A stretch of DNA of 14,229 bases from an uncultured Plesiomonas sp. (GCA_947071955.1 CAMTGL010000024.1:1-14229); one strand, 5' to 3'; positions 1 through 7,504 are shown, counted from the stretch's first letter. Translations and numbers: made by a program. The notes: generated by a model not told the origin, from the letters alone.

Positions 1-1
1 C

Positions 2-949
2 TCTGGTACAGAGGCTACCATGAGTGCGATCCGTTTAGCGCGCGGTTACACAAATCGTGACAAAATCATCAAGTTTGAAGGCTGCTATCACGGCCATGCT
101 GACTCTCTGCTGGTGAAGGCCGGATCGGGGGCGCTGACGCTGGGCCAACCAAACTCACCGGGTGTTCCGGCTGATTTTGCCAAGCATACACTGACCTGTA
201 CTTATAATGATCTGGCCTCGGTACAAGCGGCATTCGAGCAGTTCCCGACAGAAATCGCCTGCATTATTATCGAGCCAGTCGCCGGAAATATGAACTGTAT
301 CCCGCCAGAAGAGGGCTTTTTACAGGGGCTTCGCGCACTGTGTGATCAGTTTGGCGCTCTGCTGATTATTGATGAGGTGATGACCGGTTTTCGGGTGGCA
401 TTAGGCGGCGCACAGGCCTACTACGGCGTGACACCGGATATCACCTGTTTGGGTAAAATTATCGGTGGTGGCATGCCAGTTGGCGCATTTGGTGGTCGCC
501 GCGATGTCATGGCGCATATCGCGCCAACCGGACCTGTGTATCAGGCCGGTACGCTATCGGGTAATCCCATTGCGATGGCAGCCGGTTATGCCTGTTTAAC
601 TGAGCTGGCAAAAGCGGGCAATGAAGCACGCCTAAACGCGCTGACCGTGCGTTTGGCTGAGGGCTTACGTGCCGCAGCACAGCGTCAGAATATCGGGGTA
701 GTGGTCAATCAGGTTGGTGGTATGTTCGGTCTGTTCTTTACTGAGGCTGAACGTGTTACCTGTTATCAAGATGTGCTGGCTTGTGATGTGGAGCGCTTTA
801 AGCACTTCTTCCACCTGATGCTGGATGAAGGCCAGTATCTTGCGCCTTCTGCATTTGAGGCCGGTTTTATGTCTTTGGCACATTCAGAGGCTGACATTGA
901 TGAAACAATTGCGGCCGCAGAGCGCTGTTTTGCTAAACTGAGCAAATAA
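2..949 (+). CDS. hemL: Glutamate-1-semialdehyde 2,1-aminomutase, 5' end outside the window
   Basis: Converts glutamate-1-semialdehyde to 5-aminolevulinate, the last step of the C5 route to tetrapyrroles and heme; a cytosolic PLP enzyme of aminotransferase class III. The reading frame is open from base 2 (SGTEATMSA...), so the ATG at 20 is internal and roughly the first 120 residues of the ~426-residue family protein lie outside the window. Visible motifs are SGTEAT, GCYHGHAD, the PLP-aspartate motif IIDEVMTGFR (bases about 365-394) and the Schiff-base lysine in CLGKIIGGGMPVGAFGG (AAA at 455-457, equivalent to E. coli Lys265). The C-terminus (MLDEGQYLAPSAFEAGFMS, then FAKLSK) is complete. The gene converges on mrcB across a shared terminator. 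In E. coli the fhu genes sit between these two genes; here they are absent. Identification is near certain. Confidence 0.97.
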   Translation, partial: SGTEATMSAIRLARGYTNRDKIIKFEGCYHGHADSLLVKAGSGALTLGQPNSPGVPADFAKHTLTCTYNDLASVQAAFEQFPTEIACIIIEPVAGNMNCIPPEEGFLQGLRALCDQFGALLIIDEVMTGFRVALGGAQAYYGVTPDITCLGKIIGGGMPVGAFGGRRDVMAHIAPTGPVYQAGTLSGNPIAMAAGYACLTELAKAGNEARLNALTVRLAEGLRAAAQRQNIGVVVNQVGGMFGLFFTEAERVTCYQDVLACDVERFKHFFHLMLDEGQYLAPSAFEAGFMSLAHSEADIDETIAAAERCFAKLSK

Positions 950-1034
950 CTGCAAGCCGGATTCATACGGGTGTTGCAGTCGGTATATTTTGTATAACAG
1001 TACATTTTGTAGATTGGGTACACTCCGTAGAGAT

Positions 1035-1072
1035 AAAAAAGCCGCAGCCCTTTTTTGGGGTGCGGCTTTTTT
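1035..1072. terminator. Two-way intrinsic terminator between hemL and mrcB
   Basis: An A-run leads into GCCGCA (1041-1046), an inner three-pair CCC/GGG stem closing a T6 loop, then TGCGGC (1061-1066) and a T-run. A6 on one side and T6 on the other make it work on both strands, as expected between convergent genes. Confidence 0.9.
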
Positions 1073-1099
1073 GTCTTATTTTTTAATCCACGTTGAGCA

Positions 1100-3679
1100 C
1101 TACAAGCCCAGTACGTTCTGGATCCAATTTCCCATCTGATCAATAGGATGGGCAGACTCTGACGACGCAGACGGATACACCGGCTCTGGGCGAGAGCAGA
1201 ACTGCTCGGGAGAGCTGCTCCACACCGGCAATGTCTGCGCCGCTCCGCAATCAAATGCCCCACTCGGGCTAACACCAACCCAAGCGATCCCCGGCGGCAT
1301 TTTAATGACCAGCGGCATCGGCGGCAGGTTCTCCAGATAACGACGATACAGAGTCAGCGCACCGTTAGCACCAGTAAGCTTGGCCTCACCGTTATCATCG
1401 CGTCCTACCCAGACCGTCACCACGTTTTTGCCGTCAATCCCGACATACCAACTGTCGCGCAGCTCATTGGTGGTACCCGTTTTACCGGCCAATCCAGCAT
1501 TAAAACGCGAGTTAAGCGAACGGGCAGTACCGCGAGCAACCACTTGCTGCATGCCGTACAAGGCCAGATCTGCCGCCTGTGAAGCCACCACAGTTTGCGC
1601 CTCAGGCAGACTTTCAAACAGCGGCTGACCGTTTTCATCCTGCACGCTACGCAGGGTGGATAATGGTACATGCTGACCGCCGCTCGACAGCGTTTGGTAA
1701 ATCTGGGTGACTTCAACCGGCGTTAGGCTAATTGAGCCAAGCAACATGGCGGGCAGTTGCGGGATGTACTGCTGATCAATCCCCATTTTGTGGATCATAT
1801 TGCCGACCGTTTCAACCCCGACCGCCATTCCCAGATTGACAGTCGGCACGTTCAGTGAGTTAACCAGTGCGTTCAATAACGTCACTTGCCCACGGTATTT
1901 ACGATCATAGTTTTTCGGCTGCCAGAGCTGGCCGTTCGGCATCCGAATCGAAAGTGGGTTATCGGCCAGCTCAGTGTTCAGGCGATAGCGCTCAGGCGAC
2001 ATCAGCGCAGTCATATAAATCGGCGGTTTCACCAGAGAGCCAATCGGCCGACGGGCCTGTAGTGCGCGGTTGAAACCGGCATAACTGGTTTGTGCTCCGC
2101 CAATCAGGGCGCGGATCTCACCGCTGTAACGATCAACTACCACCATCGCGGTTTCAAGCTGCTTAAGATGGTGCTGACTGAGCAGTGCTGGAATACCGGC
2201 CTGAACTGCCTGCTCCGCAGCCTGCTGCACTGCCGGATCGAGCGTGGTAAAGATCCGCATACCGGCCAGATTCTCAACTTTGGCGCCTAACGCCTGTCGC
2301 AGCTCTTGCCGCATCACCTGCATATAGGCAGGCTGGCTGGCAGTGACCTCTCCACGCGCCTGCACTCCAAGTGGGCGAACACTGAGCAGATCGTACAGCT
2401 CCTGATCGATCACTTGCTGATCTTGCATCACTTTTAAGATCACATTGCGGCGCTCTTTGGCACGCTCAGGGTAACGCCACGGGTTGTAGTACGACGGCCC
2501 TTTTACCATGCCGACCAACAGTGCCTGCTGATCGGTGGTCAGCTCATTCACCGGCCGACCAAAATAGAACAAGCTGGCCAATGCAAACCCGTGGATCTGA
2601 TCGTTACCGTTTTGCCCTAAATAGACTTCGTTTAAGTAGGTTTCTAAAATCCGCTCTTTGCTGTAGCGGTAATCAATCAGCACCGCCATGTAAGCTTCAC
2701 GGATTTTCCGGATCAGTGAGCGCTGGTTACTCAGAAACAGATTTTTTGCCAATTGCTGGGTAATGGTGCTACCGCCCTGAACCGTACGGCCAGCCAGCAA
2801 GTTGACCCATACCGCACGGCCAATCGCCAGCGGGTTAACGCCATCGTGGTTATAAAAATCACGATCTTCGGTCAACAGCAGAGTTTCAATCAACAGATCA
2901 GGGAAACCTTCACGTGGCGTAAACAGCCGCTGTTCGTTGTGCGGAGATTGCATCATGCTGATCAATTTGGGATCAATACGCAGCATCTGCATCTGCTCGC
3001 CGTTATCCAGATCACGCATGCTCGTTAGCTGATCATTTTGAAAGCTCAGACGCAACCGGATCTGCGGTTCAGGGCCGTCGGGAAAATCAAACGGACGACG
3101 GAAGATATCAATACTGCTTTTTCCCACCACCATATCACCAGGGCGACGCAGCGCATTGACCGGACGATACTGCATGCCTTGTAGCGCCTCGCTCATCATT
3201 TTCAGTGAGTAAGGTTCACCCGGTTGTAAAGTGATAATGCGGCTGTACACCGAGGCAGGCAGTTGCCAAACTTGCCCATCCATACGGTTGCGGATTTTAC
3301 TGTCAAGATAGACACCCCAACCGGCCAGTGCAACCAGACCTATCAGCCCAAGTTTCAGGCTCAGGCCGAACAGTTTGCGTTTCCATGAACGCGAAGTGGC
3401 CATCAGCGCAGACTCCGCATCGTAATTATCTTCTTCATCGTTGTTATCATTATTATCATTGTTGGCATCGTTATGATTACTGCTGCGTTTAGTGCGCGAA
3501 ATGCGCGGTTGTTCTGTGGTGGCGGTTTCTGCTGCACGGTTTAACGAAAGAGGCGGATCTTCTCTTTCATTATCACGCTCACTCCGTGAAGCGGATGAGC
3601 GTGCTGAACGGTGCTCGCCGGTGGTCGAGTGCCGCCGCCCAATAGGTGTACGATCGTCATCCTTGTCGTCGTATTTCAT
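1100..3679 (-). CDS. mrcB: Bifunctional penicillin-binding protein 1B (glycosyltransferase/transpeptidase)
   Basis: Polymerises and cross-links peptidoglycan from lipid II; a single-pass inner-membrane protein facing the periplasm. The 859-residue product has a charged cytoplasmic tail (1-102) with an Asn/Asp-rich run (68-87), one membrane helix (about 103-125), a UB2H-like region (about 147-240, the LpoB docking domain in E. coli) and a GT51 domain. The GT51 domain shows EDRDFYNHDG with catalytic Glu271, GGSTITQQLAKN, Glu328 in RKIREAYMA, and ILETYLNEVYLGQ. The transpeptidase domain shows the Ser548 nucleophile in GSLVKP, SLN at 608-610 and KTG at 733-735. Catalytic residues are shifted +38 from E. 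coli numbering (Glu233, Ser510), so the cytoplasmic tail is longer. The ATG overlaps the hrpB stop by one base (TAATG), with AGGGA two bases before it, which suggests coupled translation. Stop is TAG. Confidence 0.97.
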   Translation of the reverse strand: MKYDDKDDDRTPIGRRHSTTGEHRSARSSASRSERDNEREDPPLSLNRAAETATTEQPRISRTKRSSNHNDANNDNNDNNDEEDNYDAESALMATSRSWKRKLFGLSLKLGLIGLVALAGWGVYLDSKIRNRMDGQVWQLPASVYSRIITLQPGEPYSLKMMSEALQGMQYRPVNALRRPGDMVVGKSSIDIFRRPFDFPDGPEPQIRLRLSFQNDQLTSMRDLDNGEQMQMLRIDPKLISMMQSPHNEQRLFTPREGFPDLLIETLLLTEDRDFYNHDGVNPLAIGRAVWVNLLAGRTVQGGSTITQQLAKNLFLSNQRSLIRKIREAYMAVLIDYRYSKERILETYLNEVYLGQNGNDQIHGFALASLFYFGRPVNELTTDQQALLVGMVKGPSYYNPWRYPERAKERRNVILKVMQDQQVIDQELYDLLSVRPLGVQARGEVTASQPAYMQVMRQELRQALGAKVENLAGMRIFTTLDPAVQQAAEQAVQAGIPALLSQHHLKQLETAMVVVDRYSGEIRALIGGAQTSYAGFNRALQARRPIGSLVKPPIYMTALMSPERYRLNTELADNPLSIRMPNGQLWQPKNYDRKYRGQVTLLNALVNSLNVPTVNLGMAVGVETVGNMIHKMGIDQQYIPQLPAMLLGSISLTPVEVTQIYQTLSSGGQHVPLSTLRSVQDENGQPLFESLPEAQTVVASQAADLALYGMQQVVARGTARSLNSRFNAGLAGKTGTTNELRDSWYVGIDGKNVVTVWVGRDDNGEAKLTGANGALTLYRRYLENLPPMPLVIKMPPGIAWVGVSPSGAFDCGAAQTLPVWSSSPEQFCSRPEPVYPSASSESAHPIDQMGNWIQNVLGL
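3444..3461. repeat. Two 9-bp units encoding the Asn/Asp-rich linker of MrcB
   Basis: TTATCATTA followed by TTATCATTG on the plus strand, inside a wider stretch (about 3425-3475) of AAT/AAC/GAT-type codons read on the minus strand. The 9-bp period keeps the mrcB frame, so copy-number change would alter linker length without a frameshift. Confidence 0.6.
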
Positions 3680-6165
3680 TATCCCTGCCAGTATTTTTTG
3701 GTTTTACGCGTGGCATCGGTGTTTGCGGGATCATCCGGCCACACATGTTTCGGATAACGCCCTTTCATCTCTTTTTGCACATCTTTATACGCTCCCTGCC
3801 AGAAGGTACTCAGATCACGGGTGATCTGCAACGGTCGGCGAGCCGGTGAGAGTAATTCAAGCACCAGCGCCACCCGCCCTTCGGCAATGCGCGGTGAGGA
3901 CTGCTCACCAAACATCTCTTGTAAACGTACCGCCAATACCGGATCTGCCCCCTGCGCATAACGAATGGGAATCGCCGATCCGGTCGGTACGGTATAGGTT
4001 ACTGGTAATGCCTGATCCAGACGCTGGCGCAAAGACCAGTCAAGCCGATTACGTAGCGCCTGATGAAGATCAAGTTGTTTTAATCCGCGCACATCCTGCA
4101 CTTGTGCCAGTGAAGGGGCTAACCACTGTTCAAGTTCAGCCAGTAGCCCCTCATCCGAGGCATCCGGCCATGCCAGCTCAGGCAGCCACGCCTGTGCACA
4201 GCGCAGACGTTCGCGCAGTTGCACTGCCGCCTCACTCCACGGCAATACTGAGATCCCCTGCTCACGGATCCAATCAAGCAAAGCTTGCTGCATCAGTGCC
4301 GGTTCCGGCCGGCTCATGGGTTGTTCGCTGAGTGTCAGTGCGCCTATTTTTCGCCGCATGATCGCGCGCAGGCTACCGCGTACGACATCCCACTCTAACG
4401 CCATTCGCTGATGTACCCGTTGCGGATACTGGCGTACCAGTGCCTCAATATCAATTTCACTGGCCAGTAAAATACGTGCTTCTCGGCTGTTTGCCCCGAT
4501 AATCAGAGCCGGTGCGATAATCCAGCGCGCACCTTGCAAGGCGCTGTCATCGGCTAAACGTGCACCATTACCGCCAGAGAGCTGAAAACGGCCATCGTCT
4601 CCCCGATTTTGACCGATCCGGTCAGGGTAGCCGGTGGCCAGCAGGTGTGCGGTAAGCCTATCATCAGTCAGATTTTGCGCAGTGTTCTGCGCACGACCCA
4701 ACACCGGTTTGTCATTACCGGAAATGCCCAAACGCTGTAACAGTTGTGCGGCACGCTGGCGCGCACGCGGATCGGGCTGTAAACGCCGCAAGTCATCTGC
4801 ACGGCGTGGTGGATCTTCCAATAGGGCAACACAAAGCGCGGCCTGCCGTGCCGCTGATGGGCTGTGCGCGACACCTTCTAGTAACATTGCAGCATGGCGC
4901 GGATCGCAACCCAATGCGGCCATCGCCCGCCCGTGTGCGGTCAGGCGCTGTGTATCAGCATCGAGTGCGCCAAGTTGCGCCAGCAACTGCTTGGCAGCCC
5001 GCTGATTGGCGGCCGGCGGGATGTCGAGCAGTGAGAGTGTCTGGATATCGTGGCATCCCCAGAGTAACAGGTCGAGCCAGACACTGCTCAGATCGCTACG
5101 ACAAATCTGGGCACTGGTCTGCTCCGGCGCTCGCTCGGCCTGCTCTTGGCTGTACAGCCGCACACAAATGCCAGCCTCGGTTCGCCCTGCGCGTCCGGCA
5201 CGCTGGGTCATGGATGAACGGGAGACCCGTACGGTCTGTAATCGGGTGATCCCGCTGCGTGGATCAAAGCTGCTTTGCCGTTCGACACCGCTGTCAATCA
5301 CCAACCGGATCCCCTCAATGGTCAAGCTGGTTTCGGCAATATTGGTGGCCAGCACGACTTTACGCCGCCCGTGGGTTGCAGGTGCGACGGCCTGCCGCTG
5401 TGCAGAGAGACTGAGTGCGCCGTACAACGGGCAGAGATCGGTATCGGCATCAAGGCGGCCCTGTAGGTGCTGAGCCACTCGCTCTATCTCGGCCATTCCG
5501 GGCAGAAAAACCAGCACGGATCCGGCCGCCTGTGCCAGCACATTCAGTGTGGTATTGGCCACGGCCTCTTCGATACCCGTGTTCGCCGCAACTGGCTGGT
5601 AACGCACTTCAACCGGATAGCTGCGTCCAGCCGATTCAATAACGGGTGCATCGGGTAGCAGTTGTTGCAAGCGCTGATCATCGAGCGTGGCCGACATCAC
5701 CAACAGTTTCAGATCATCACGTAGCTCGCGCTGCACTTCAAGCGCCAGCGCCAGTGCCAAATCTGCCTGCAAACTGCGCTCATGGAACTCATCAAAAATG
5801 ATCAGGCTGATCCCGTTCAATTCGGGGTCTTGTTGCAGCCAACGGGTCAGTACACCTTCAGTAACCACTTCCAAACGGGTATGGGCGCTGACCCGACTCT
5901 CGGCCCGCATACGGTAACCGACGGTGTGGCCGGTGGTTTCCCCCAGATGCTGGCTTAATCTGTCGGCAATGCTGCGCGCGGCCAAGCGGCGCGGTTCAAG
6001 CAGGATAATTTTACCCGTCAGCCACGGCTGGCGAAGCAGTTCAACCGGTAGCCACGTTGATTTTCCGGCTCCCGGTGGCGCTTTTAAGATAATCTGTCGT
6101 TGCTGCTGTAATGCCTGTAACAATGACGGGATCACGGTACAAATCGGCAGAGAGGTTTCAGACAT
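3679..6165 (-). CDS. hrpB: ATP-dependent helicase-like protein HrpB
   Basis: A DEAH/RHA-type superfamily 2 helicase of the bacterial HrpB family; its physiological substrate is not established. The 828-residue product has Walker A GAGKST (32-37), motif II DEFH (125-128), motif III SAT (158-160), FLPGMAEIERV (220-230), motif V TNIAETSLTIEG (274-285) and motif VI QRAGRAGR (321-328). The C-terminal half carries HrpB-specific blocks: GYPDRIGQNRG...FQLSGGNGA (512-535) and a conserved end LLSPARRPLQITRDLSTFWQGAYKDV (positions 771-796), PKHVWPDDP and a basic tail. Length is close to the E. coli protein. The ATG at 6165 fits the family N-terminus (short lead-in, then a Walker A near residue 30), although no good Shine-Dalgarno precedes it. 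It is first in a pair with mrcB (1-base overlap), so its promoter probably serves both genes. Confidence 0.96.
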   Translation of the reverse strand: MSETSLPICTVIPSLLQALQQQRQIILKAPPGAGKSTWLPVELLRQPWLTGKIILLEPRRLAARSIADRLSQHLGETTGHTVGYRMRAESRVSAHTRLEVVTEGVLTRWLQQDPELNGISLIIFDEFHERSLQADLALALALEVQRELRDDLKLLVMSATLDDQRLQQLLPDAPVIESAGRSYPVEVRYQPVAANTGIEEAVANTTLNVLAQAAGSVLVFLPGMAEIERVAQHLQGRLDADTDLCPLYGALSLSAQRQAVAPATHGRRKVVLATNIAETSLTIEGIRLVIDSGVERQSSFDPRSGITRLQTVRVSRSSMTQRAGRAGRTEAGICVRLYSQEQAERAPEQTSAQICRSDLSSVWLDLLLWGCHDIQTLSLLDIPPAANQRAAKQLLAQLGALDADTQRLTAHGRAMAALGCDPRHAAMLLEGVAHSPSAARQAALCVALLEDPPRRADDLRRLQPDPRARQRAAQLLQRLGISGNDKPVLGRAQNTAQNLTDDRLTAHLLATGYPDRIGQNRGDDGRFQLSGGNGARLADDSALQGARWIIAPALIIGANSREARILLASEIDIEALVRQYPQRVHQRMALEWDVVRGSLRAIMRRKIGALTLSEQPMSRPEPALMQQALLDWIREQGISVLPWSEAAVQLRERLRCAQAWLPELAWPDASDEGLLAELEQWLAPSLAQVQDVRGLKQLDLHQALRNRLDWSLRQRLDQALPVTYTVPTGSAIPIRYAQGADPVLAVRLQEMFGEQSSPRIAEGRVALVLELLSPARRPLQITRDLSTFWQGAYKDVQKEMKGRYPKHVWPDDPANTDATRKTKKYWQG

Positions 6166-6252
6166 GGCGATTTTCTGCTTCTTTTTATTAAGAGTGTCGG
6201 GAAATTTACCGTGCTGAAGATGCGGTATTTTCCGTGTAACAATGGCTGCCGT

Positions 6253-6281
6253 ATTGTAGCAAAGTGCTTGCCGACTTGTAC
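6253..6281 (-). promoter_or_regulatory. Candidate extended -10 promoter for hrpB-mrcB
   Basis: Read on the minus strand, TGC directly precedes TACAAT (6258 down to 6253), an extended -10 pattern. The -35 position (GTACAA, 17-base spacer) is a poor match. The site lies about 90 bases upstream of the hrpB ATG. It is a pattern match only. Confidence 0.4.
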
Positions 6282-6363
6282 CGTACGCTTGTTCTGTACT
6301 TCGATGCTGTATTTCTGTTTTGTGTTTCTGGCTTGTCTCTCTATATTCTGTATCGCACCATTA

Positions 6364-6401
6364 TTGATACAGAGGATTGTTGATATGGGCTGTTGATACA
6401 G
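6364..6401 (+). repeat. Three spaced TTGATA repeats
   Basis: TTGATACAG at 6364-6372 and again at 6393-6401, with a shorter TTGATA at 6380-6385 between them. Spacing is 16 and 13 bases. No function is assigned; they lie about 100 bases upstream of the candidate hrpB promoter. Confidence 0.45.
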
Positions 6402-6888
6402 GTCTTTGCACTACCGTTTATCGCATCAAAAAAAGTACATAGTGTGTTAGTGAGTAAATATTTGCCTCTTTTTAAGCCTTTTATGGGCAGGATACCGAAT
6501 CATTAAGCCCGATCCCGGCGAATTCATCTTTTTTTATCCGCATACATTTTTAAATCTTCTGGTATTGCTCAATGTGGTTTTGATATCCCTTGTCTGTTTT
6601 TTGAACCTCTTTTTGGCTTTTGATCTCTTCCTTTATATAGGCTTGTTTCTTTTTCAGGCGAAAAACCTGCATGCAACGCAGTTTTTATCGCTAAGCAATA
6701 TTTTGATTTTTAAATCTTTTTTCTCTTTTAACGGCTATTTTTTCTGTGAAAAACAGAGGCTGACCGCACGATTTATCACAATATTTCACCCAACAAAATC
6801 AGGTCGGAAGTCTGACAAAAAAAGTAAAAAACCGAACAGCGTGGGTTGGAAGCATGAAACTCAACACATAAACATGATTTCAACGTAA

Positions 6889-6908
6889 TGACCTGATGCA
6901 TCAGCTCA
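6889..6908. promoter_or_regulatory. 20-bp near-perfect palindrome, operator-like
   Basis: TGACCTGATGCATCAGCTCA has a perfect 12-bp core (CTGATGCATCAG, 6893-6904) and 9 of 10 base pairs over the full 20 bp. It has no loop and no T-run, so it fits a dimeric regulator site better than a terminator. No known regulator motif could be matched with confidence. Confidence 0.4.
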
Positions 6909-7053
6909 GCAGATAGGGTATGGTGTTGCGCCGCTGAAAAGTGGGGAAAATAACGTGATGGCGCATGATAGGCCTGAGGTCAAAATCATGCACAAAGTAT
7001 GCACGGCGTAGCGCTGAGTACCGAGGTAATATCAGCATACGCTGCTATAGTAA

Positions 7054-7071
7054 AAGGTGGCTTGTCACCTT
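7054..7071 (+). repeat. Inverted repeat AAGGTG / CACCTT
   Basis: Six perfect pairs (7054-7059 with 7066-7071) around a six-base loop. With a two-base bulge the stem extends to AGTA on the left and TACT on the right. It is one of several hairpins in the interval upstream of dksA. Confidence 0.4.
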
Positions 7072-7111
7072 ACTGCAATATCAATGTGGATACTTTCCCG
7101 ATGCCGTTTGC

Positions 7112-7138
7112 GTACACGAAGTAAGCACCGCCGTGTAC
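7112..7138 (+). repeat. Inverted repeat GTACACG / CGTGTAC
   Basis: Seven perfect pairs (7112-7118 with 7132-7138) separated by 13 bases, in the gene-free region upstream of dksA. Confidence 0.4.
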
Positions 7139-7158
7139 CAATGTGCTCACGTTCAGGA

Positions 7159-7194
7159 ATGTCAGCAGTATCGTTCGCCGTATAATACCGGCGA
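7159..7194 (+). promoter_or_regulatory. Candidate sigma-70 promoter with TATAAT inside an inverted repeat
   Basis: ATGTCA (7159-7164, 4 of 6 to the -35 consensus), a 16-base spacer and a perfect TATAAT (7181-7186). The -10 box lies in the loop of TCGCCG (7175-7180) / CGGCGA (7189-7194). Transcription would begin near 7193 and give dksA a leader of about 310 bases, or an independent small RNA. This is inferred from pattern only. Confidence 0.4.
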
Positions 7195-7370
7195 CGCAGG
7201 TATGGAGCGATAGCCTGTGCTGACACTCTAGTCGTTGTTTTGGGGTATCCTACTGCGGAACACGCACTGCTATCACAGAACTTATACTTTCGGCTTAACA
7301 GGGCTTTTGGTTACAACAAGTCATGTTAATCCACCAACTAGGTGCTTAAAATGTCGCTATTTGAGGCGGA

Positions 7371-7413
7371 ATAAGCAGGTAAAGTGCGCTTATCTTCACA
7401 CCATAGGTGTGAA
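7371..7413 (+). promoter_or_regulatory. Tandem inverted repeats just upstream of a possible dksA -35
   Basis: ATAAGC (7371-7376) pairs with GCTTAT (7388-7393). It is followed at once by TTCACACC (7395-7402), ATA, GGTGTGAA (7406-7413), an 8-bp perfect inverted repeat. No T-run follows on either strand, so an operator or mRNA hairpin is more likely than a terminator. The second repeat ends three bases before a possible -35 (TTGCCA, 7417-7422). Confidence 0.45.
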
Positions 7414-7416
7414 AAA

Positions 7417-7445
7417 TTGCCAAGCCTGTATCGTTCTGCTATTTA
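7417..7445 (+). promoter_or_regulatory. Weak candidate proximal promoter of dksA
   Basis: TTGCCA (7417-7422) matches the -35 consensus at 4 of 6 bases; 17 bases later TATTTA (7440-7445) matches the -10 consensus at only 3 of 6. It would give a leader of about 50 bases that includes the GC hairpin at 7461-7477. Confidence 0.25.
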
Positions 7446-7460
7446 TAGCGGCCTAATTTT

Positions 7461-7477
7461 ACCCCCTAACGGGGGGT
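7461..7477 (+). promoter_or_regulatory. GC hairpin in the dksA leader
   Basis: ACCCCC (7461-7466) pairs with GGGGGT (7472-7477) around a five-base loop, 15 bases before the AGGAG ribosome site. It is too far away to mask that site directly and lacks a T-run. It may set mRNA stability or pausing. Confidence 0.45.
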
Positions 7478-7504
7478 GGGTAGCGCGTATTTAGGAGAAG
7501 CAGC

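Larger units (their letters stand above)
6166..7504. other. 1.34-kb interval with no credible gene, between divergent hrpB and dksA
   Basis: No reading frame here has a convincing start, ribosome site or recognisable protein. The longest frames (6565-6888, 6965-7213, 7235-7456, plus strand) use weak starts and give low-complexity hydrophobic or Cys-rich translations. In E. coli this position holds thpR and sfsA; no trace of either could be recognised. The centre (6541-6780) is about 34% GC by hand count, rich in T and C on the plus strand. From about 6889 to the dksA start the composition rises and several inverted repeats occur, with promoter-like elements. It may hold long leaders, a small RNA or remnants of lost genes; none of these is proven. 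Confidence 0.75.

Noticed and set aside
981..1005. SOS-box-like sequence after hemL (GTATAACAGTAC)
   Set aside because: The CTGT half is missing at the required spacing, and the site lies between convergent genes with no promoter.
3846..5917. Many plus-strand frames opposite hrpB, up to 167 codons
   Set aside because: They mirror the coding pattern of hrpB on the other strand; Pro/Ala/Arg-rich and without starts or motifs.
6565..6888. 107-codon plus-strand frame with hydrophobic translation
   Set aside because: TTG start, no ribosome site, low-complexity Phe/Leu translation caused by T-rich DNA, and no recognisable family.
7395..7413. CRP site upstream of dksA
   Set aside because: The halves are inside out (TCACA then TGTGA) compared with the CRP consensus TGTGA-N6-TCACA.
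6965..7456. Two frames (82 and 73 codons) upstream of dksA
   Set aside because: No ribosome sites, unusual Cys/Tyr/Arg-rich composition, no recognisable motifs and no operon context. They overlap the inverted repeats.
6166..7504. tRNA, CRISPR array or insertion sequence in the gene-free interval
   Set aside because: No tRNA T-loop pattern, no regularly spaced repeats, no transposase frame, no terminal inverted repeats with target duplication seen.
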